Shown here one piece after another: positions 54,813 through 64,000 of a stretch of DNA of 64,000 bases. This DNA is from Bacteroidales bacterium (lineage in GTDB: Bacteria > Bacteroidota > Bacteroidia > Bacteroidales > VadinHA17): NCBI GenBank assembly GCA_016928075.1, contig JAFGLJ010000042.1, positions 62,001-126,000 on the forward strand. Reading direction: 5' to 3'. Position numbers and translations under genes: made by a program. Position 1 is the stretch's first letter; every line of letters starts with the position of its first letter. A model generated the notes under the pieces. It did no database searches, had not been told where the DNA came from, and saw only the letters and a list, made by a program, of their open reading frames with translations.

Positions 54813-55250
54813 TCAGGGTAATATTTTAAGAACTGAGGATTCTACCTGCTTTTTTTTATCAAGTATAAAAACTCCCGTTATTTCCCTGATAGATCTTATT
54901 TTATGGATTATGTTATTTAATGTTTCATTGTCGGGTATCTCTTTTATCCTCAGGATATAGTCTAGCGAAGGAATTTTGTTCAGCAGTGTATTATTGCCCG
55001 ATCGGTTTCTGATAAGTTCATATGCTACCTCGCTGAATTTTGAGTCAGAAGTGAATCTTGAAAACCGGATTTCCTTTTTATCTATGGTTTTGCTTACCGG
55101 GCTATTGCTTCTGAGGTTAATACCGAGTGCCTCATTAATAAGTAATGACACCTTGTAATCAGCTTCAGGTGACACAAGGCCTAAAAACTGATCTGAATTA
55201 CTAATGTCAACAGCCAGTTTATGCAATGTCTTTTTTGCCGGGGGTTTCAT
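54813..55250 (-). CDS. IPExxxVDY family protein
   Basis: 145 residues, no signal. The motif that names this Bacteroidota family appears in the form KIPSLDYILRIK (about 90-101). Otherwise it has a helical N-terminus and alternating strands (ALGINLRSNSPVSK, GVFILDKKKQVES). Function unknown. It is conserved next to rnc, fabF and acpP in this phylum, as here, and is likely co-transcribed with rnc (38-base gap). It is the last gene of the acpP operon. Confidence 0.85.
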   Translation of the reverse strand: MKPPAKKTLHKLAVDISNSDQFLGLVSPEADYKVSLLINEALGINLRSNSPVSKTIDKKEIRFSRFTSDSKFSEVAYELIRNRSGNNTLLNKIPSLDYILRIKEIPDNETLNNIIHKIRSIREITGVFILDKKKQVESSVLKILP

Positions 55251-55288
55251 ATTCAGACTTAAATGCCAAATAAAGGTAGCAAAAAGAT

Positions 55289-56029
55289 TTAATCAATAAA
55301 TCCTATTCTGTTGATTTTCCTTACGGCATTGAGTGAGGCTTCCTGTTCAGCTTCTTTTTTTGAGGAGCCGCTGCCCTCCCCGAATATTTCATTGTCTATG
55401 CGCAGTATGGTTGTAAAAACATATTTCTTCTTGACAAAATCATAATCTTCATTATAATTGAAGCTGATCTGCTTCTGCAGCTTTTGCGCCCACTGGAAAA
55501 CCTGACTCTTGTAATCAGTTTCGGTTTTTATTAGATTGTTCAGATCAATGTGATCGCTTAAGATATGACTTATGATAAACTTTTTCGTTCTCGTATACCC
55601 TTTGTCAATGAATATAGCTCCGATAAGTGCTTCAAGGGCATCTCCAAAAATATTTATGGAAGAAGAATTATTAATATGGCTTATGATAAGATTATTTATG
55701 TCCATAGAAAGAGCCAGTTTATTCAGAGTGCTCCTGTTAGCTATCCTGGACCTGAGTTTCGTAAGTTCCCCTTCAGAAGCTTCCGGGAAATTCCTGTACA
55801 GGTATTCTGAAAGTACTGCATCAAGGATGGCATCACCAAGGTACTCGAGGCGTTCATTATTTATAATGCTGCCATCAGACAATTCAATTTTCGCCGAGCG
55901 ATGGATAAAGGCCATATCATAGATATCCTTTTTTGATGGACTGAAGCCCAGTATCTTTCTCAGTGCAGACCGGAATGCCTTTTTGTTAAGTATTTCTGTG
56001 CTCTTATTGATGTTGTGGTTTAATGACAC
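55289..56029 (-). CDS. rnc: Ribonuclease III
   Basis: Double-strand-specific endoribonuclease for rRNA and mRNA processing, 246 residues. Catalytic RNase III signature NERLEYLGDAILDAVLSEYL (about 58-77), then LTKLRSRIANRSTLNKLALS. Second acidic cluster FGDALEALIGAIFIDKGY (about 126-143). The C-terminal dsRNA-binding domain holds GEGSGSSKKEAEQEASLNAV (about 218-237). It begins 9 bases after fabF, so both are in the acpP-fabF-rnc operon. Confidence 0.96.
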   Translation of the reverse strand: MSLNHNINKSTEILNKKAFRSALRKILGFSPSKKDIYDMAFIHRSAKIELSDGSIINNERLEYLGDAILDAVLSEYLYRNFPEASEGELTKLRSRIANRSTLNKLALSMDINNLIISHINNSSSINIFGDALEALIGAIFIDKGYTRTKKFIISHILSDHIDLNNLIKTETDYKSQVFQWAQKLQKQISFNYNEDYDFVKKKYVFTTILRIDNEIFGEGSGSSKKEAEQEASLNAVRKINRIGFID

Positions 56030-56038
56030 AACCGGTAT

Positions 56039-57280
56039 TTAGATTTTCTTAATTATTATAGAAGCATTATGCCCTCCAAAACCGAATGTATTGCTTACAG
56101 CACTGTTAATTTCCCTTTGCTGGGCATTATTCTTAGTAAGATTCAGGTTTAAGTCAATATTAGGATCAGCAGTTGTTTGATTAATAGTGGGAGGTACAAT
56201 ATTATGTTGAATCGCCATTATGGAAGCTATGGCTTCAACAGCACCGGCGGCTCCGAGGAGGTGACCTGTCATTGATTTCGTGGCACTTATATTCATTTTA
56301 TACGCGTGCTCCCCGAACAAATTTACTATGGCCCTGGTTTCAGAAATATCACCCAGCGGTGTTGCGGTGCCATGCACATTTATGTAATCAATGTCTTCTT
56401 TTTTCAGACCTGATTCTTCCAGGGCAATTTTCATTACCTTATATGCCCCTATTCCATCAGGATGTGGTGCTGTAATATGATAAGCATCTGCAGTCATACC
56501 TGTTCCGCAGATTTCACAGTATATCTTTGCACCTCTGGCTTTGGCATGCTCATAATCTTCAAGTATAAGACAACCTGCTCCCTCACCCATAACAAAGCCG
56601 TCGCGGTTAAGATCCATTGGCCTCGATGCGGTTTTATACTCTTCATTGTTCGTTGACATCGCCTGCATTGAGTTAAAGCCTCCGATGCCTGCTTCATTGA
56701 TCGCAGCTTCAGAGCCACCTGTGATAAATAGTTGAGCTTTGCCCAGCTTGATCAGGTTAAAAGCATCAATGATTGCATGTGATGAAGATGCACAGGCTGA
56801 TACAGTGCCATAATTGGGACCTTCAAAACCGTATTTGATGGAAATATGCCCCGCAGCAATGTCAGAAATCATTTTTGGGATAAAGAAAGGGCTGAAACGG
56901 GGAACACCGTCCCCCGTAACAAACCCTGTAATTTCTTTTAGAAATGTATCTATCCCTCCAATACCCGAAGCCCATATTACTCCAGCCTGGTCTTTGTCAA
57001 TCTTTTCCAGATCAAGCCCTGAATTTTTCATTGCTTCATCGACAGCAACCATGGCGTACTGGGCATAAACATCCAGCTTGCGGACTTCCTTACGGTCAAA
57101 ATAGTCAGCCGGGTCATAGCCTTTGATCTCACAGGCAAATCGCGTTTTGAATTTCTCAGCATCAAAACGTGTGATCCAATCCGATCCACTGGTACCGGAT
57201 TTTAATCCATCCCAGAATTCCTCAATTTTTTTACCGATCGGAGTTATGGCTCCTATACCAGTAACTACAACCCTTCTCAT
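56039..57280 (-). CDS. fabF: 3-oxoacyl-ACP synthase II (FabF)
   Basis: Condensing enzyme of fatty acid elongation, 413 residues. Catalytic triad Cys-His-His: Cys about 163 in VSACASSSHAIIDAF, His about 303 in NVHGTATPLGD, His about 340 in KSMTGHLLGAAGAVE. It opens with RRVVVTGIGAITPIGK (about 2-17) and shows GEGAGCLILEDYEHAKARGA (about 235-254). It lies 28 bases after acpP, its carrier protein substrate. Confidence 0.97.
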   Translation of the reverse strand: MRRVVVTGIGAITPIGKKIEEFWDGLKSGTSGSDWITRFDAEKFKTRFACEIKGYDPADYFDRKEVRKLDVYAQYAMVAVDEAMKNSGLDLEKIDKDQAGVIWASGIGGIDTFLKEITGFVTGDGVPRFSPFFIPKMISDIAAGHISIKYGFEGPNYGTVSACASSSHAIIDAFNLIKLGKAQLFITGGSEAAINEAGIGGFNSMQAMSTNNEEYKTASRPMDLNRDGFVMGEGAGCLILEDYEHAKARGAKIYCEICGTGMTADAYHITAPHPDGIGAYKVMKIALEESGLKKEDIDYINVHGTATPLGDISETRAIVNLFGEHAYKMNISATKSMTGHLLGAAGAVEAIASIMAIQHNIVPPTINQTTADPNIDLNLNLTKNNAQQREINSAVSNTFGFGGHNASIIIKKI

Positions 57281-57308
57281 GTTTTTTGATTTCTCTGGTT
57301 ATGCAATA

Positions 57309-57545
57309 TTATTTTGCATTTTCCTCGATGTACTTGATGGCTTCACCAACAGTGCTGATGTTTTCTGCCTGATCATCCGGAATCCCCAGATTGAATTCCT
57401 TTTCAAATTCCATGATAAGCTCAACAGTGTCAAGAGAATCAGCACCCAGGTCATTAGTAAAACTAGCCTCAGGGGTAACTTCTGATTCGTCAACTCCTAG
57501 TTTGTCAACGATGATCTCTATTACTTTTGCTGCAATATCAGACAT
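57309..57545 (-). CDS. acpP: Acyl carrier protein
   Basis: Carrier of growing acyl chains and of the 3-hydroxyacyl groups used by LpxA and LpxD. 78 residues, the normal size. The phosphopantetheine Ser is in [15 protein letters not shown] (about 37). The protein is acidic and helical throughout. It is the first gene of the operon with fabF, rnc and the IPExxxVDY gene, and is divergent from purN, a common arrangement in this phylum. Confidence 0.97.
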   Translation of the reverse strand: MSDIAAKVIEIIVDKLGVDESEVTPEASFTNDLGADSLDTVELIMEFEKEFNLGIPDDQAENISTVGEAIKYIEENAK

Positions 57546-57587
57546 AATCTCAAATTTTGGTTAATAATAATTACATTTAAAACCTTG

Positions 57588-57619
57588 CAAAGAAATATAT
57601 TTGTACAATATTTTTCAAA
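57588..57619 (-). promoter_or_regulatory. Promoter of the acpP operon
   Basis: On the minus strand -33 TTTG (57619-57616) and -7 TTTCTTTG (57595-57588) with exactly 20 bases between. The -7 has one mismatch to TAnnTTTG. Transcription would start near 57581, 36 bases before the acpP start codon. Confidence 0.6.
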
Positions 57620-57729
57620 CAAATTTCAAAATATTTGTTAAATATAATACATATAATTGATATTCAAACAAATGACAATATTTTGTATGCTTCTGATGAA
57701 ATCCTGAAAATTATTATATAGTGTTCATA

Positions 57730-58317
57730 ATGAAGAACATAGCAATTTTTGCCTCCGGCTCAGGGACGAATGCTCATAAGCTGATGGAATTTTTTTCGAC
57801 CAGTAAAACGGCAAAAGTAAAACTTGTATTATCAAACAAAGCCGATGCATTTGTATTAGAAAGGGCTAAGAAGTTTTCAGTTCCAACACTCATTTTCGAC
57901 CGCGATGATTTGTATAATAATGGGAAGGTATTAAAGGTGTTGCTTGAAAGCGATATACATTTCATTGTGCTTGCCGGTTTTCTGTGGCTTATCCCAGGCG
58001 AAATACTCAGTCGTTATCCCGGGAAGATAGTGAATATTCATCCTGCACTGCTTCCAGATTATGGTGGCAAAGGGATGTATGGGAGCAGGGTTCACAGGGC
58101 AGTTATAGATAATAATGAGAAAGAATCAGGGATAAGTATACATTATGTCAATGAATGCTATGATGAAGGAGACATTATTTTCCAGGCAAAATGTGAGGTT
58201 AAACCTGGTGATACCCCTGAATCACTTGCAGAAAGAATACATAAGCTCGAGCACAAATATTATCCCGTAGTTGTAGAAAAGCTGATCATGAAGGATCAGA
58301 ATGAATCTATAAGCTGA
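57730..58317 (+). CDS. purN: Phosphoribosylglycinamide formyltransferase (PurN)
   Basis: Third step of purine synthesis, transferring formyl from 10-formyl-THF to GAR. 195 residues from ATG 57730; a GTG three codons upstream is less likely. Signature KNIAIFASGSGTN (about 2-14), then KIVNIHPALLPDYGGKGMYG (about 100-119) with catalytic Asn and His, and HYVNECYDEGDIIFQAKCEV (about 139-158) with catalytic Asp. Its last 22 bases overlap the end of the convergent M23 gene. Confidence 0.96.
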   Translation: MKNIAIFASGSGTNAHKLMEFFSTSKTAKVKLVLSNKADAFVLERAKKFSVPTLIFDRDDLYNNGKVLKVLLESDIHFIVLAGFLWLIPGEILSRYPGKIVNIHPALLPDYGGKGMYGSRVHRAVIDNNEKESGISIHYVNECYDEGDIIFQAKCEVKPGDTPESLAERIHKLEHKYYPVVVEKLIMKDQNESIS

Positions 58318-59528
58318 ACCATTACCTTGCTTATTTTTTCATATTTTTCTCTGTTTTCCTCTGATACGGGTTCAACAGGTGGTGCGTCCACCTGCAGAGG
58401 ATCAACAGCATATCCATTTTTATAAAACCTGAAATCGAGATGTGGACCGGTGGATAATCCTGAGCTTCCTACATATCCTATTATATCCCCCTGTTTTACG
58501 TATTTACCCACATTTATGTCTTTACCGTAACCACTGAGGTGCATGTAGGCAGTTGTATATACACTGTTATGCCTGATCTTTACTATCCGGCCTGATCCAC
58601 TCTGGTATTCTTGCATAATTATCCTTCCATCGCCTATGGATTGTACGGGAGTACCAACGGGAGCGGCATAATCCACTCCATGATGCGGCCGTCGAATTCT
58701 CAATATTGGATGCAACCTGCTATCTGAATACCTGCTGCTGATACGAGAGTATCTCAGTGGGGCTTTAAGGAATGCCTTACGGAGACTGTTACCGTCCAGA
58801 TCGTAAAAACTTTCTTCTCCTCCCTGTATCAGGGGTATAGCATAAAACTCTGTGCCGGCATGATTGAAGCAGGCAGCAACTATGCGGTTAACTCCATTTG
58901 AAATTGTATCAACGTATTCCTCTTCGTAAATAACCTTGAACATATCACCTTCCTGGAGGCCAAAAAAATCTATTGACCAGGCATATATTTCTGACAGTTC
59001 TGAGGCAATTACGGGATTAATGTTATAATCAAACATCGCATCCCATAATGATGTTTTTATAGACCCCCGGGCATATTTTAGTTCCAGCCTGGCAGGCCTT
59101 TCCATCTTCCTGATGACAGGTCCTTCTTTAAAGTCCAGGATATAATGGTTTATTATATCATGCTCATAGATCATATATTCAAGCCGGCGGGCAGTATCCT
59201 TTTTTAGATAAAGGCTGTAATTATTTCCGGCTCTGATTTTTCTCACATCAAAAACATCACCTGAATTCCTGATCAATGTTTCAATATCATTATAACTTAT
59301 ATTATAATCATCAAGTATTTCGGAGAGAAACTGGTTACGTTTTACTTTACCATTTATTATTTCATAGGATGTTGTATCTATTCCATAACGGTCAGTAATT
59401 TGTTTCGGGGTTTCATAATCGTGGACTTCAACTTCTTGAACGGTGATTACATTGCCGTCAGTTTCAGTGCAACCGTATAATATAATGGCAGATAATATAA
59501 TTGCTAATACACAATGCAACCTGTTCAT
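58296..59528 (-). CDS. M23 family peptidase-like lipoprotein
   Basis: 410 residues from ATG 59528 (4-base overlap with leuS), which gives a lipoprotein signal [20 protein letters not shown] (Cys20). The middle is a typical LysM-like/OapA region preceding the peptidase (residues about 25-270). The LytM domain at about 275-385 has the first zinc motif [11 protein letters not shown] (about 281), but the usual HxH second motif reads [12 protein letters not shown] (about 362), so the second His is Asp. Such divergence occurs in this phylum, and the activity on peptidoglycan may be reduced or lost. The protein may instead activate an amidase or act as a scaffold. Confidence 0.85.
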   Translation of the reverse strand: MNRLHCVLAIILSAIILYGCTETDGNVITVQEVEVHDYETPKQITDRYGIDTTSYEIINGKVKRNQFLSEILDDYNISYNDIETLIRNSGDVFDVRKIRAGNNYSLYLKKDTARRLEYMIYEHDIINHYILDFKEGPVIRKMERPARLELKYARGSIKTSLWDAMFDYNINPVIASELSEIYAWSIDFFGLQEGDMFKVIYEEEYVDTISNGVNRIVAACFNHAGTEFYAIPLIQGGEESFYDLDGNSLRKAFLKAPLRYSRISSRYSDSRLHPILRIRRPHHGVDYAAPVGTPVQSIGDGRIIMQEYQSGSGRIVKIRHNSVYTTAYMHLSGYGKDINVGKYVKQGDIIGYVGSSGLSTGPHLDFRFYKNGYAVDPLQVDAPPVEPVSEENREKYEKISKVMVQLIDSF

Positions 59529-62182
59529 ACAACAACGTTTATTATTCTGCCTTTGACGATTATTATCTTGCGGGGTTTCTTTCCGTCCAGCCACCTTGCT
59601 GCTCGTTCATCGCTTATCACTGCATTTTCTATTTCATCATCGTGCATGTACAGCGGCAGTTCCAGTTTGAATCTCAGTTTACCGTTAAAAGATACAGGAT
59701 ATTCAAATATCTCTTCTTTCAGGTAGCTTTCATTCACCTCCGGCCAGTCAATATATGCAAGGCTTACATTATTTCCATATAACTCCCAGAGTTCCTCGGC
59801 AAGGTGAGGAGCGAAGGGGTGGAGTATTTTAGCGAAAATGCCTGCAGTTTCTTTATTCAGTTTACCTTTTTTTATAGCTATATTAGTGAATATCATAAGT
59901 GAAGAAATAGCAGTATTGAATCTTAAATTCTCAATATCATTTTCCACTTTCCTTATTGTCTTATGAAGGGCCTGCAATATTGCACTGCTCTCTGGTTCAT
60001 CAGTAATATTTGATAAATCTCCGAATAATCTTGTAACCTTCGTCAGGAAGCCAAACACACCTTTTACACCTTTTTCATCCCAGGGCTTTGAGGCGTCAAG
60101 AGGACCCATGAACATTTCATATAGTCTGAATGAGTCGGCACCGTATCTTTGGATAATATCATCAGGATTCACAACATTTTTCAGTGACTTTGACATTTTT
60201 GCCACCAGCTGGGTGAGCTGTTCACCTGTTTCCCCGTTAAAATATTTACCGTCTTTTTCCTCCACCAGATCGGCTGATACTTTAGCACCCGACTTTGTCT
60301 CATATGCGAAAGCAAGTATCATGCCCTGGTTAAAGAGTTTCAGATATGGTTCGTCATGGGAAACGATTCCGAGATCATATAATACTTTGTGCCAGAAACG
60401 GCTATAAAGGAGATGAAGAACGGCATGTTCAGCACCTCCGATATAAAGGTCAACAGGCATCCAGTATTTTTCTTTTTCCTTACTGAAAATAGCTTTATCG
60501 TTATGAGGATCAATAAACCGAAGGTAGTACCAGCATGATCCGGCCCACTGTGGCATTGTATTCGTTTCCCTCCGGCCTTTCATTCCATTTTCACTTTCTA
60601 CGGTTAACCACTCGGTAGCATTTGCCAGGGGGGATTCACCGCTTTCACTGGGTTGATATTTTTCAAGCACAGGTAGCTCAAGAGGTAATTCGGATTCATC
60701 AAGAACCGAAATAGTGCCGTCTTCCCAGTGTATTACGGGGAATGGTTCTCCCCAGTATCTCTGACGGCTGAAAAGCCAGTCGCGTAATTTGTAATTTACT
60801 TTGGCTTCACCCAGTTCTCTGGATTCCAGCCACCCGATGGTTTTCTTTATTCCTTCTTCCTTCTTCAGTCCGTTTATATCAAGACCGGTTGTCTTGTCAG
60901 ATGAGTTTATATAGGTGCCGTCTTCTGTCCAGCATGCCTTTCCATCTAATACCTGTGATCTCAGTTCCGGATCATCAGTATCTGGGTTCATGATGCATTC
61001 AATAGGAAGTCCGAATTTGCCTGCAAATTCAAAATCTCTTTCGTCGTGGGCGGGTACGGCCATTATCGCACCTGTGCCATAGCCAGTGAGCACATAGTCA
61101 GCAATCCAAACGGGTATTTTCTTGTTGTTTACAGGGTTAATTGCATATGACCCGGTAAATACACCTGTTTTTTCCTTTGAAAGGTCGGTACGGTCAAGAT
61201 CCGATTTTAGTGAGGCTTCCCGGATATACTTGTTTACTTCTTTTTCTTTTTCTTTGGCAGTCAGTTTTTTTGTCAGTTCATGCTCGGGGGCAAGTACCAT
61301 ATATGTAGCTCCAAACAAAGTATCCGGTCTTGTAGTGAATACGGTTATTATATCACCTGTGTTTTCAGTGTGGAATTTTACTTCTGCACCGGTTGATTTA
61401 CCTATCCAGTTACGCTGCTGGTCTTTGATACCTTCAGGCCAGTCAAGCTTATCAAAGCCTGTTAGCAGTCGTTCAGCATAATGTGGTATGCGTAGCATCC
61501 ACTGCTTAAGGTTCTTTTTTTCCACCGGGTGCCCGCATTTTTCATGTGAGCCGTCGTTCAGCACTTCTTCATTGGCACATACAATCTTACAGCTTGGGCA
61601 CCACCATACCAGTGCATCATCATAGTAAGCCAATCGCTTACTGTCAATATAATTTTGTACAGAGTCGTTTCCTTTGATTTTGATATTTTCAGGTATCTCA
61701 AGTTCATTTATGTGTCTTCCCTTCTGCAGTTTTTCATCATACCAGGTATTGAATAATTGTATGAAAATCCATTGTGTCCATTTAAAGTAGCCCGGATCAC
61801 TGGTTTTTATTTCCCTGGCCCAGTCATAACTTAGCCCTATCTCCTTTATCTGGCGCCTGAAAGTGTCACAATTCTTATTGGTGGTGATGGAGGGATGTGT
61901 ACCGGTTTCCATGGCATATTGTTCAGCGGGTAATCCAAAAGCATCCCATCCCATCGGGTGAAGGACATTGTATCCCTTCATTCTTTTGTATCTCGCTACA
62001 ATGTCGGTGGCAGTATAGCCTTCGGGGTGACCAACATGAAGACCTGAACCAGAAGGGTAGGGAAACATGTCAAGGATATAATATTTTTTAGGGTTACTTA
62101 TATCATTGTATGTCTTGAAAGTATTGTTCTCTTCCCAGTATTTTTGCCATTTTTTTTCTATTTCCCTGAATTTATATTCCAT
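59525..62182 (-). CDS. leuS: Leucyl-tRNA synthetase
   Basis: Attaches leucine to tRNA-Leu, 885 residues from ATG 62182. The frame is open another 25 codons upstream, but the family starts at [20 protein letters not shown] motif as [14 protein letters not shown] (about 46-59), KMSKS motif [12 protein letters not shown] (about 660), an editing domain (about 225-420, with [20 protein letters not shown] and [20 protein letters not shown]) and an anticodon-binding C-terminus ([17 protein letters not shown], about 785). Gene order M23-leuS on the same strand with a 4-base overlap indicates a short operon. Confidence 0.97.
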   Translation of the reverse strand: MEYKFREIEKKWQKYWEENNTFKTYNDISNPKKYYILDMFPYPSGSGLHVGHPEGYTATDIVARYKRMKGYNVLHPMGWDAFGLPAEQYAMETGTHPSITTNKNCDTFRRQIKEIGLSYDWAREIKTSDPGYFKWTQWIFIQLFNTWYDEKLQKGRHINELEIPENIKIKGNDSVQNYIDSKRLAYYDDALVWWCPSCKIVCANEEVLNDGSHEKCGHPVEKKNLKQWMLRIPHYAERLLTGFDKLDWPEGIKDQQRNWIGKSTGAEVKFHTENTGDIITVFTTRPDTLFGATYMVLAPEHELTKKLTAKEKEKEVNKYIREASLKSDLDRTDLSKEKTGVFTGSYAINPVNNKKIPVWIADYVLTGYGTGAIMAVPAHDERDFEFAGKFGLPIECIMNPDTDDPELRSQVLDGKACWTEDGTYINSSDKTTGLDINGLKKEEGIKKTIGWLESRELGEAKVNYKLRDWLFSRQRYWGEPFPVIHWEDGTISVLDESELPLELPVLEKYQPSESGESPLANATEWLTVESENGMKGRRETNTMPQWAGSCWYYLRFIDPHNDKAIFSKEKEKYWMPVDLYIGGAEHAVLHLLYSRFWHKVLYDLGIVSHDEPYLKLFNQGMILAFAYETKSGAKVSADLVEEKDGKYFNGETGEQLTQLVAKMSKSLKNVVNPDDIIQRYGADSFRLYEMFMGPLDASKPWDEKGVKGVFGFLTKVTRLFGDLSNITDEPESSAILQALHKTIRKVENDIENLRFNTAISSLMIFTNIAIKKGKLNKETAGIFAKILHPFAPHLAEELWELYGNNVSLAYIDWPEVNESYLKEEIFEYPVSFNGKLRFKLELPLYMHDDEIENAVISDERAARWLDGKKPRKIIIVKGRIINVVV

Positions 62183-62250
62183 TACGGCAATTGAATTACT
62201 ATTACTTATATGGTCTGCGAAATTATGAAAAACTTGGCAATTATCATTAT

Positions 62251-62266
62251 CTGGCACTTGCTTTGA
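62251..62266 (+). promoter_or_regulatory. Sigma-54-like element upstream of tRNA-Arg
   Basis: CTGGCAC-N5-TTGAA: GG at 62253-62254 and GA at 62265-62266, again 10 bases apart. The start would be near 62277, 27 bases before the tRNA. Sigma-54 control of a tRNA gene would be unusual, so chance is a serious alternative. Confidence 0.3.
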
Positions 62267-62303
62267 AATATCAGTAACAGGAGTTAATTTAGCAGCATTA
62301 TAT

Positions 62304-62377
62304 GGTTCCGTAGTTCAAATGGATAGAATGACAGATTCCGGTTCTGTTGGTTGGGGGTTCGAATCCCCCCGGAATCA
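62304..62377 (+). tRNA. tRNA-Arg (CCG)
   Basis: Folds to a full cloverleaf of 74 bases: acceptor GGTTCCG/CGGAATC (one G-T pair), D stem GTTC/GAAT, anticodon stem ACAGA/TCTGT, loop TTCCGGT with anticodon CCG at 62338-62340, variable loop of 5 bases, T arm GGGGG-TTCGAAT-CCCCC, discriminator A. CCA is not encoded. It reads CGG codons. Confidence 0.95.
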
Positions 62378-62387
62378 CAATAAAACT

Positions 62388-62443
62388 AAAGATAAAAGAC
62401 AAAAGTTAAGAGACAAAAGTACAGACGAAGCACCGCTTCGTCT
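62388..62443. repeat. Word-like repeat and perfect hairpin after tRNA-Arg
   Basis: Degenerate AGACAAAAGT words (62401-62420) are followed by a perfect hairpin AGACGAAGC-ACC-GCTTCGTCT (62423-62443). The hairpin type (a 9-base stem with 3-base loop containing GAAGC/GCTTC) resembles GAAACTGC-GAA-GCAGTTTC at 34846-34864. No T-run follows. Confidence 0.6.
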
Positions 62444-62469
62444 CAAATATTATTATAGGAAAGTGATTA

Positions 62470-63411
62470 ATGTATAAATATTTATTTGGACCTGTGCCGT
62501 CAAGGCGATTGGGAATGTCGCTGGGTGTAGACCTGGTACCGCGGAAAGTTTGTTCCCTGGACTGTGTGTACTGTGAAGTTGGTAAGACAACTAAACTTAC
62601 CACCGAAAGAAGGGAATATATTCGTTTTGATCGGGTGAGTGAAGAACTCAGGCATTTTTTTGAAAATAATCCTGATCCTGATTATATAACTTTTTCAGGT
62701 TCCGGTGAACCTACGCTCAACATACGTATAGGTGATGTTCTGCATTTCGTAAAGAAGCTTAAACCAGGAATTCCTGTAGCAGTTCTTACCAATGGGACAT
62801 TATTATCCGACAGTAATGTTCGCAATGATATTAAAGATGCAGATGTTGTACTGCCTTCTCTCGATGTGGCAACAGAGGGGGCGTTTAACAGACTAAACCG
62901 TCCGGCACCGGGGCTTAATATCGATGATTACATACAGGGGATTGTTGATTTCAGGAAAGAATATAAGGGGGAAATCTACCTGGAAATTTTTCTTCTTCCA
63001 GGCTACAATATGGATTATGATGAATTGGATGCATTAAAGAAGGCCATACATATGATAGGACCTGATTCAGTGCAGCTTAATACACTTGACCGGCCGGGCA
63101 CATTGCCTGATCTGAAGCCTGCAACAACAGAGGAACTGGAAAAAGTAATTGAATACTGGGAAATGCCCAATGTCGAAATAATTGCTGCTGCAGCAAAGCG
63201 TAAGCAGGTGCTTTCATACAGGAAAGATGCTGAAGATGCCATTATGGAGATGATATTCAGGCGACCCTGTACAATTGATGACATAAGCAAAACATTGGGC
63301 ATGCATATCAGTGAGATAAATAAATACCTTGATGTACTGGAAGCGGAAAAGAAGATTGAAAGCGTTCACCAGGAGCGAGGCATTTTTTATAAACCCATTA
63401 CCACCTTGTAG
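62470..63411 (+). CDS. Radical SAM protein with C-terminal winged helix
   Basis: 313 residues. Fe-S motif C28-x3-C32-x2-C35 (CSLDCVYCEVGKTTKLT) for cleaving SAM. The opening YKYLFGPVPSRRLGMSLGVD (about 4-22) and ITFSGSGEPTLN (about 72-83) belong to the COG0731-like group. After the SAM barrel the end (about 250-313) is a winged-helix domain (AIMEMIFRRPCTIDDISKTL, SEINKYLDVLEAEKKIESVH), an addition that may bind nucleic acid. Substrate unknown. It stands alone after the tRNA gene. Confidence 0.88.
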   Translation: MYKYLFGPVPSRRLGMSLGVDLVPRKVCSLDCVYCEVGKTTKLTTERREYIRFDRVSEELRHFFENNPDPDYITFSGSGEPTLNIRIGDVLHFVKKLKPGIPVAVLTNGTLLSDSNVRNDIKDADVVLPSLDVATEGAFNRLNRPAPGLNIDDYIQGIVDFRKEYKGEIYLEIFLLPGYNMDYDELDALKKAIHMIGPDSVQLNTLDRPGTLPDLKPATTEELEKVIEYWEMPNVEIIAAAAKRKQVLSYRKDAEDAIMEMIFRRPCTIDDISKTLGMHISEINKYLDVLEAEKKIESVHQERGIFYKPITTL

Positions 63412-63558
63412 TGAAGATGCCCGGGTTGTGTATCTTTACAATAAGCGCAAAAATTGTGAGTCTCTCCGGTTATTTAACACAATGCATTTATAACGAATAA
63501 TTTGTTGTATATTGCTGCAATTAATAGATAAACAGGGCAGATCCAATAGTATAAATCA

Positions 63559-64000
63559 ATGAAAAGAAGGATCAGTATTATTCTGGCTTTTGCCTGTTTA
63601 CATGCAGGTCTTATTGCCCAGGATGAGCCTTTACTGCCTTTTAAAACTGACAATCCACCTGAAATAGACGGTTTCCTTTATGACAGTGTCTGGAGCACTG
63701 CCCCCTCTGTAACCGGCTTTAAATCCTTCATACCTGATTTTGGAAAAGATCTGGATTTTGCAACGGTTGTATACATGGCTTACGATGAAGAAAATCTCTA
63801 TTTTGCCTACAGGTGTTTTGATGATGAACCGGAAAAGATCAAAGCATCCGTCAATTCAAGGGATAATATACTAAATGATGACTGGGTTTGTATTAACCTT
63901 GACAGTTTTCATGACCAGCAATCACTGTACGCGTTCTATATAAACCCGCACGGAATACAAATGGATAGCCGGTTTGCCGGGGGGCTTGAAGATCCAAGTG
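63559..64000 (+). CDS. DUF5916/CBM9-like outer membrane-associated protein (5' part only)
   Basis: 147 codons are visible, and the gene continues past the window. A Sec signal peptide (RRISIILAFACLHAGLIAQ) is followed by a family 9 carbohydrate-binding-like domain: PPEIDGFLYDSVWSTAPSVT (about 35-54), VVYMAYDEENLYFAYRCFDD (about 70-89), LNDDWVCINLDSFHD (about 105-119) and FYINPHGIQMDSRF (about 127-140). In Bacteroidota this arrangement precedes DUF5916 and a beta-barrel, giving proteins of about 750-900 residues. Function unknown. Confidence 0.85.
   Translation, partial: MKRRISIILAFACLHAGLIAQDEPLLPFKTDNPPEIDGFLYDSVWSTAPSVTGFKSFIPDFGKDLDFATVVYMAYDEENLYFAYRCFDDEPEKIKASVNSRDNILNDDWVCINLDSFHDQQSLYAFYINPHGIQMDSRFAGGLEDPS

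Overview
This is an AT-rich chromosomal segment of a Gram-negative member of the Bacteroidota, most probably a Bacteroidales/Marinilabiliales-type lineage. The evidence is a fused LpxC/FabZ, a type IX secretion C-terminal sorting domain, an IPExxxVDY-family gene beside rnc-fabF-acpP, a GSCFA protein, a DUF3078 protein, a carboxypeptidase-regulatory-like TonB-dependent receptor, a DUF5916 protein, and promoters of the TAnnTTTG / TTTG type. There is one tRNA gene (Arg-CCG). I saw no rRNA operon, CRISPR array, prophage or complete insertion sequence.

Layout. 1-13.8 kb (minus strand): a tightly packed six-gene envelope export operon, read ABC ATPase, a very large ABC-2 permease fusion, TolC-like outer membrane factor, HlyD-like adaptor, then two tandem RND permeases; the second runs off the window. 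14.0-19.7 kb (plus): HD-domain phosphohydrolase, lpxD, lpxC/fabZ, lpxA (lipid A synthesis) and a degenerate ThiL-like protein. 19.8-21.9 kb (minus): a DUF4139 MuiA-like protein and YccF. 22.0-28.7 kb (plus): the SUF iron-sulfur cluster operon sufB-C-D-S-E, a DUF59 maturation protein and queG. 28.7-33.5 kb (plus): an accessory run of secreted or lipid-anchored unknowns with a HEAT-repeat protein and a methyltransferase. 33.5-35.4 kb: gene scars and repeats around a DUF3078 protein and YjbQ. 35.4-38.2 kb: an ECF sigma operon with two membrane-associated partners, and a second convergent ECF sigma gene with a full promoter. 38.5-43.6 kb (plus): a lipase-like hydrolase, a GSCFA protein, a TonB-dependent receptor and its small lipoprotein. 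43.6-44.8 kb (minus): an orphan type IX sorting domain protein and kdsB. 44.9-52.0 kb (plus): a sigma-54 activator, lptE, a TPR-like protein, secG, groES-groEL and lepA. 52.1-57.5 kb (minus): a two-component system, then IPExxxVDY, rnc, fabF and acpP. 57.7 kb to the end: purN, a lipid-anchored M23 protein, leuS, tRNA-Arg, a radical SAM protein and the start of a DUF5916 gene.

The common theme is the cell envelope: lipid A and KDO synthesis, LPS assembly (LptE), SecG, export pumps, lipoproteins and a TonB receptor, interleaved with housekeeping operons (SUF, chaperonin, fatty acid synthesis).

The most interesting unexplained signal is in the 449-base gap 54364-54812. On the plus strand there is a TTGGCAT-N5-TTGTG element (sigma-54-like), then a perfect hairpin whose arms are a Shine-Dalgarno sequence (GGAGGTGA) and its anti-Shine-Dalgarno complement (TCACCTCC), then a strong intrinsic terminator. 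No plus-strand gene follows, so this looks like a free-standing small RNA. Other points of note are the ABC permease/degenerate M1/golvesin-like fusion, the RND protein with a long extra membrane domain, a 3' remnant of an mscS gene, and a family of short word-like tandem repeats and hairpins in several intergenic regions.
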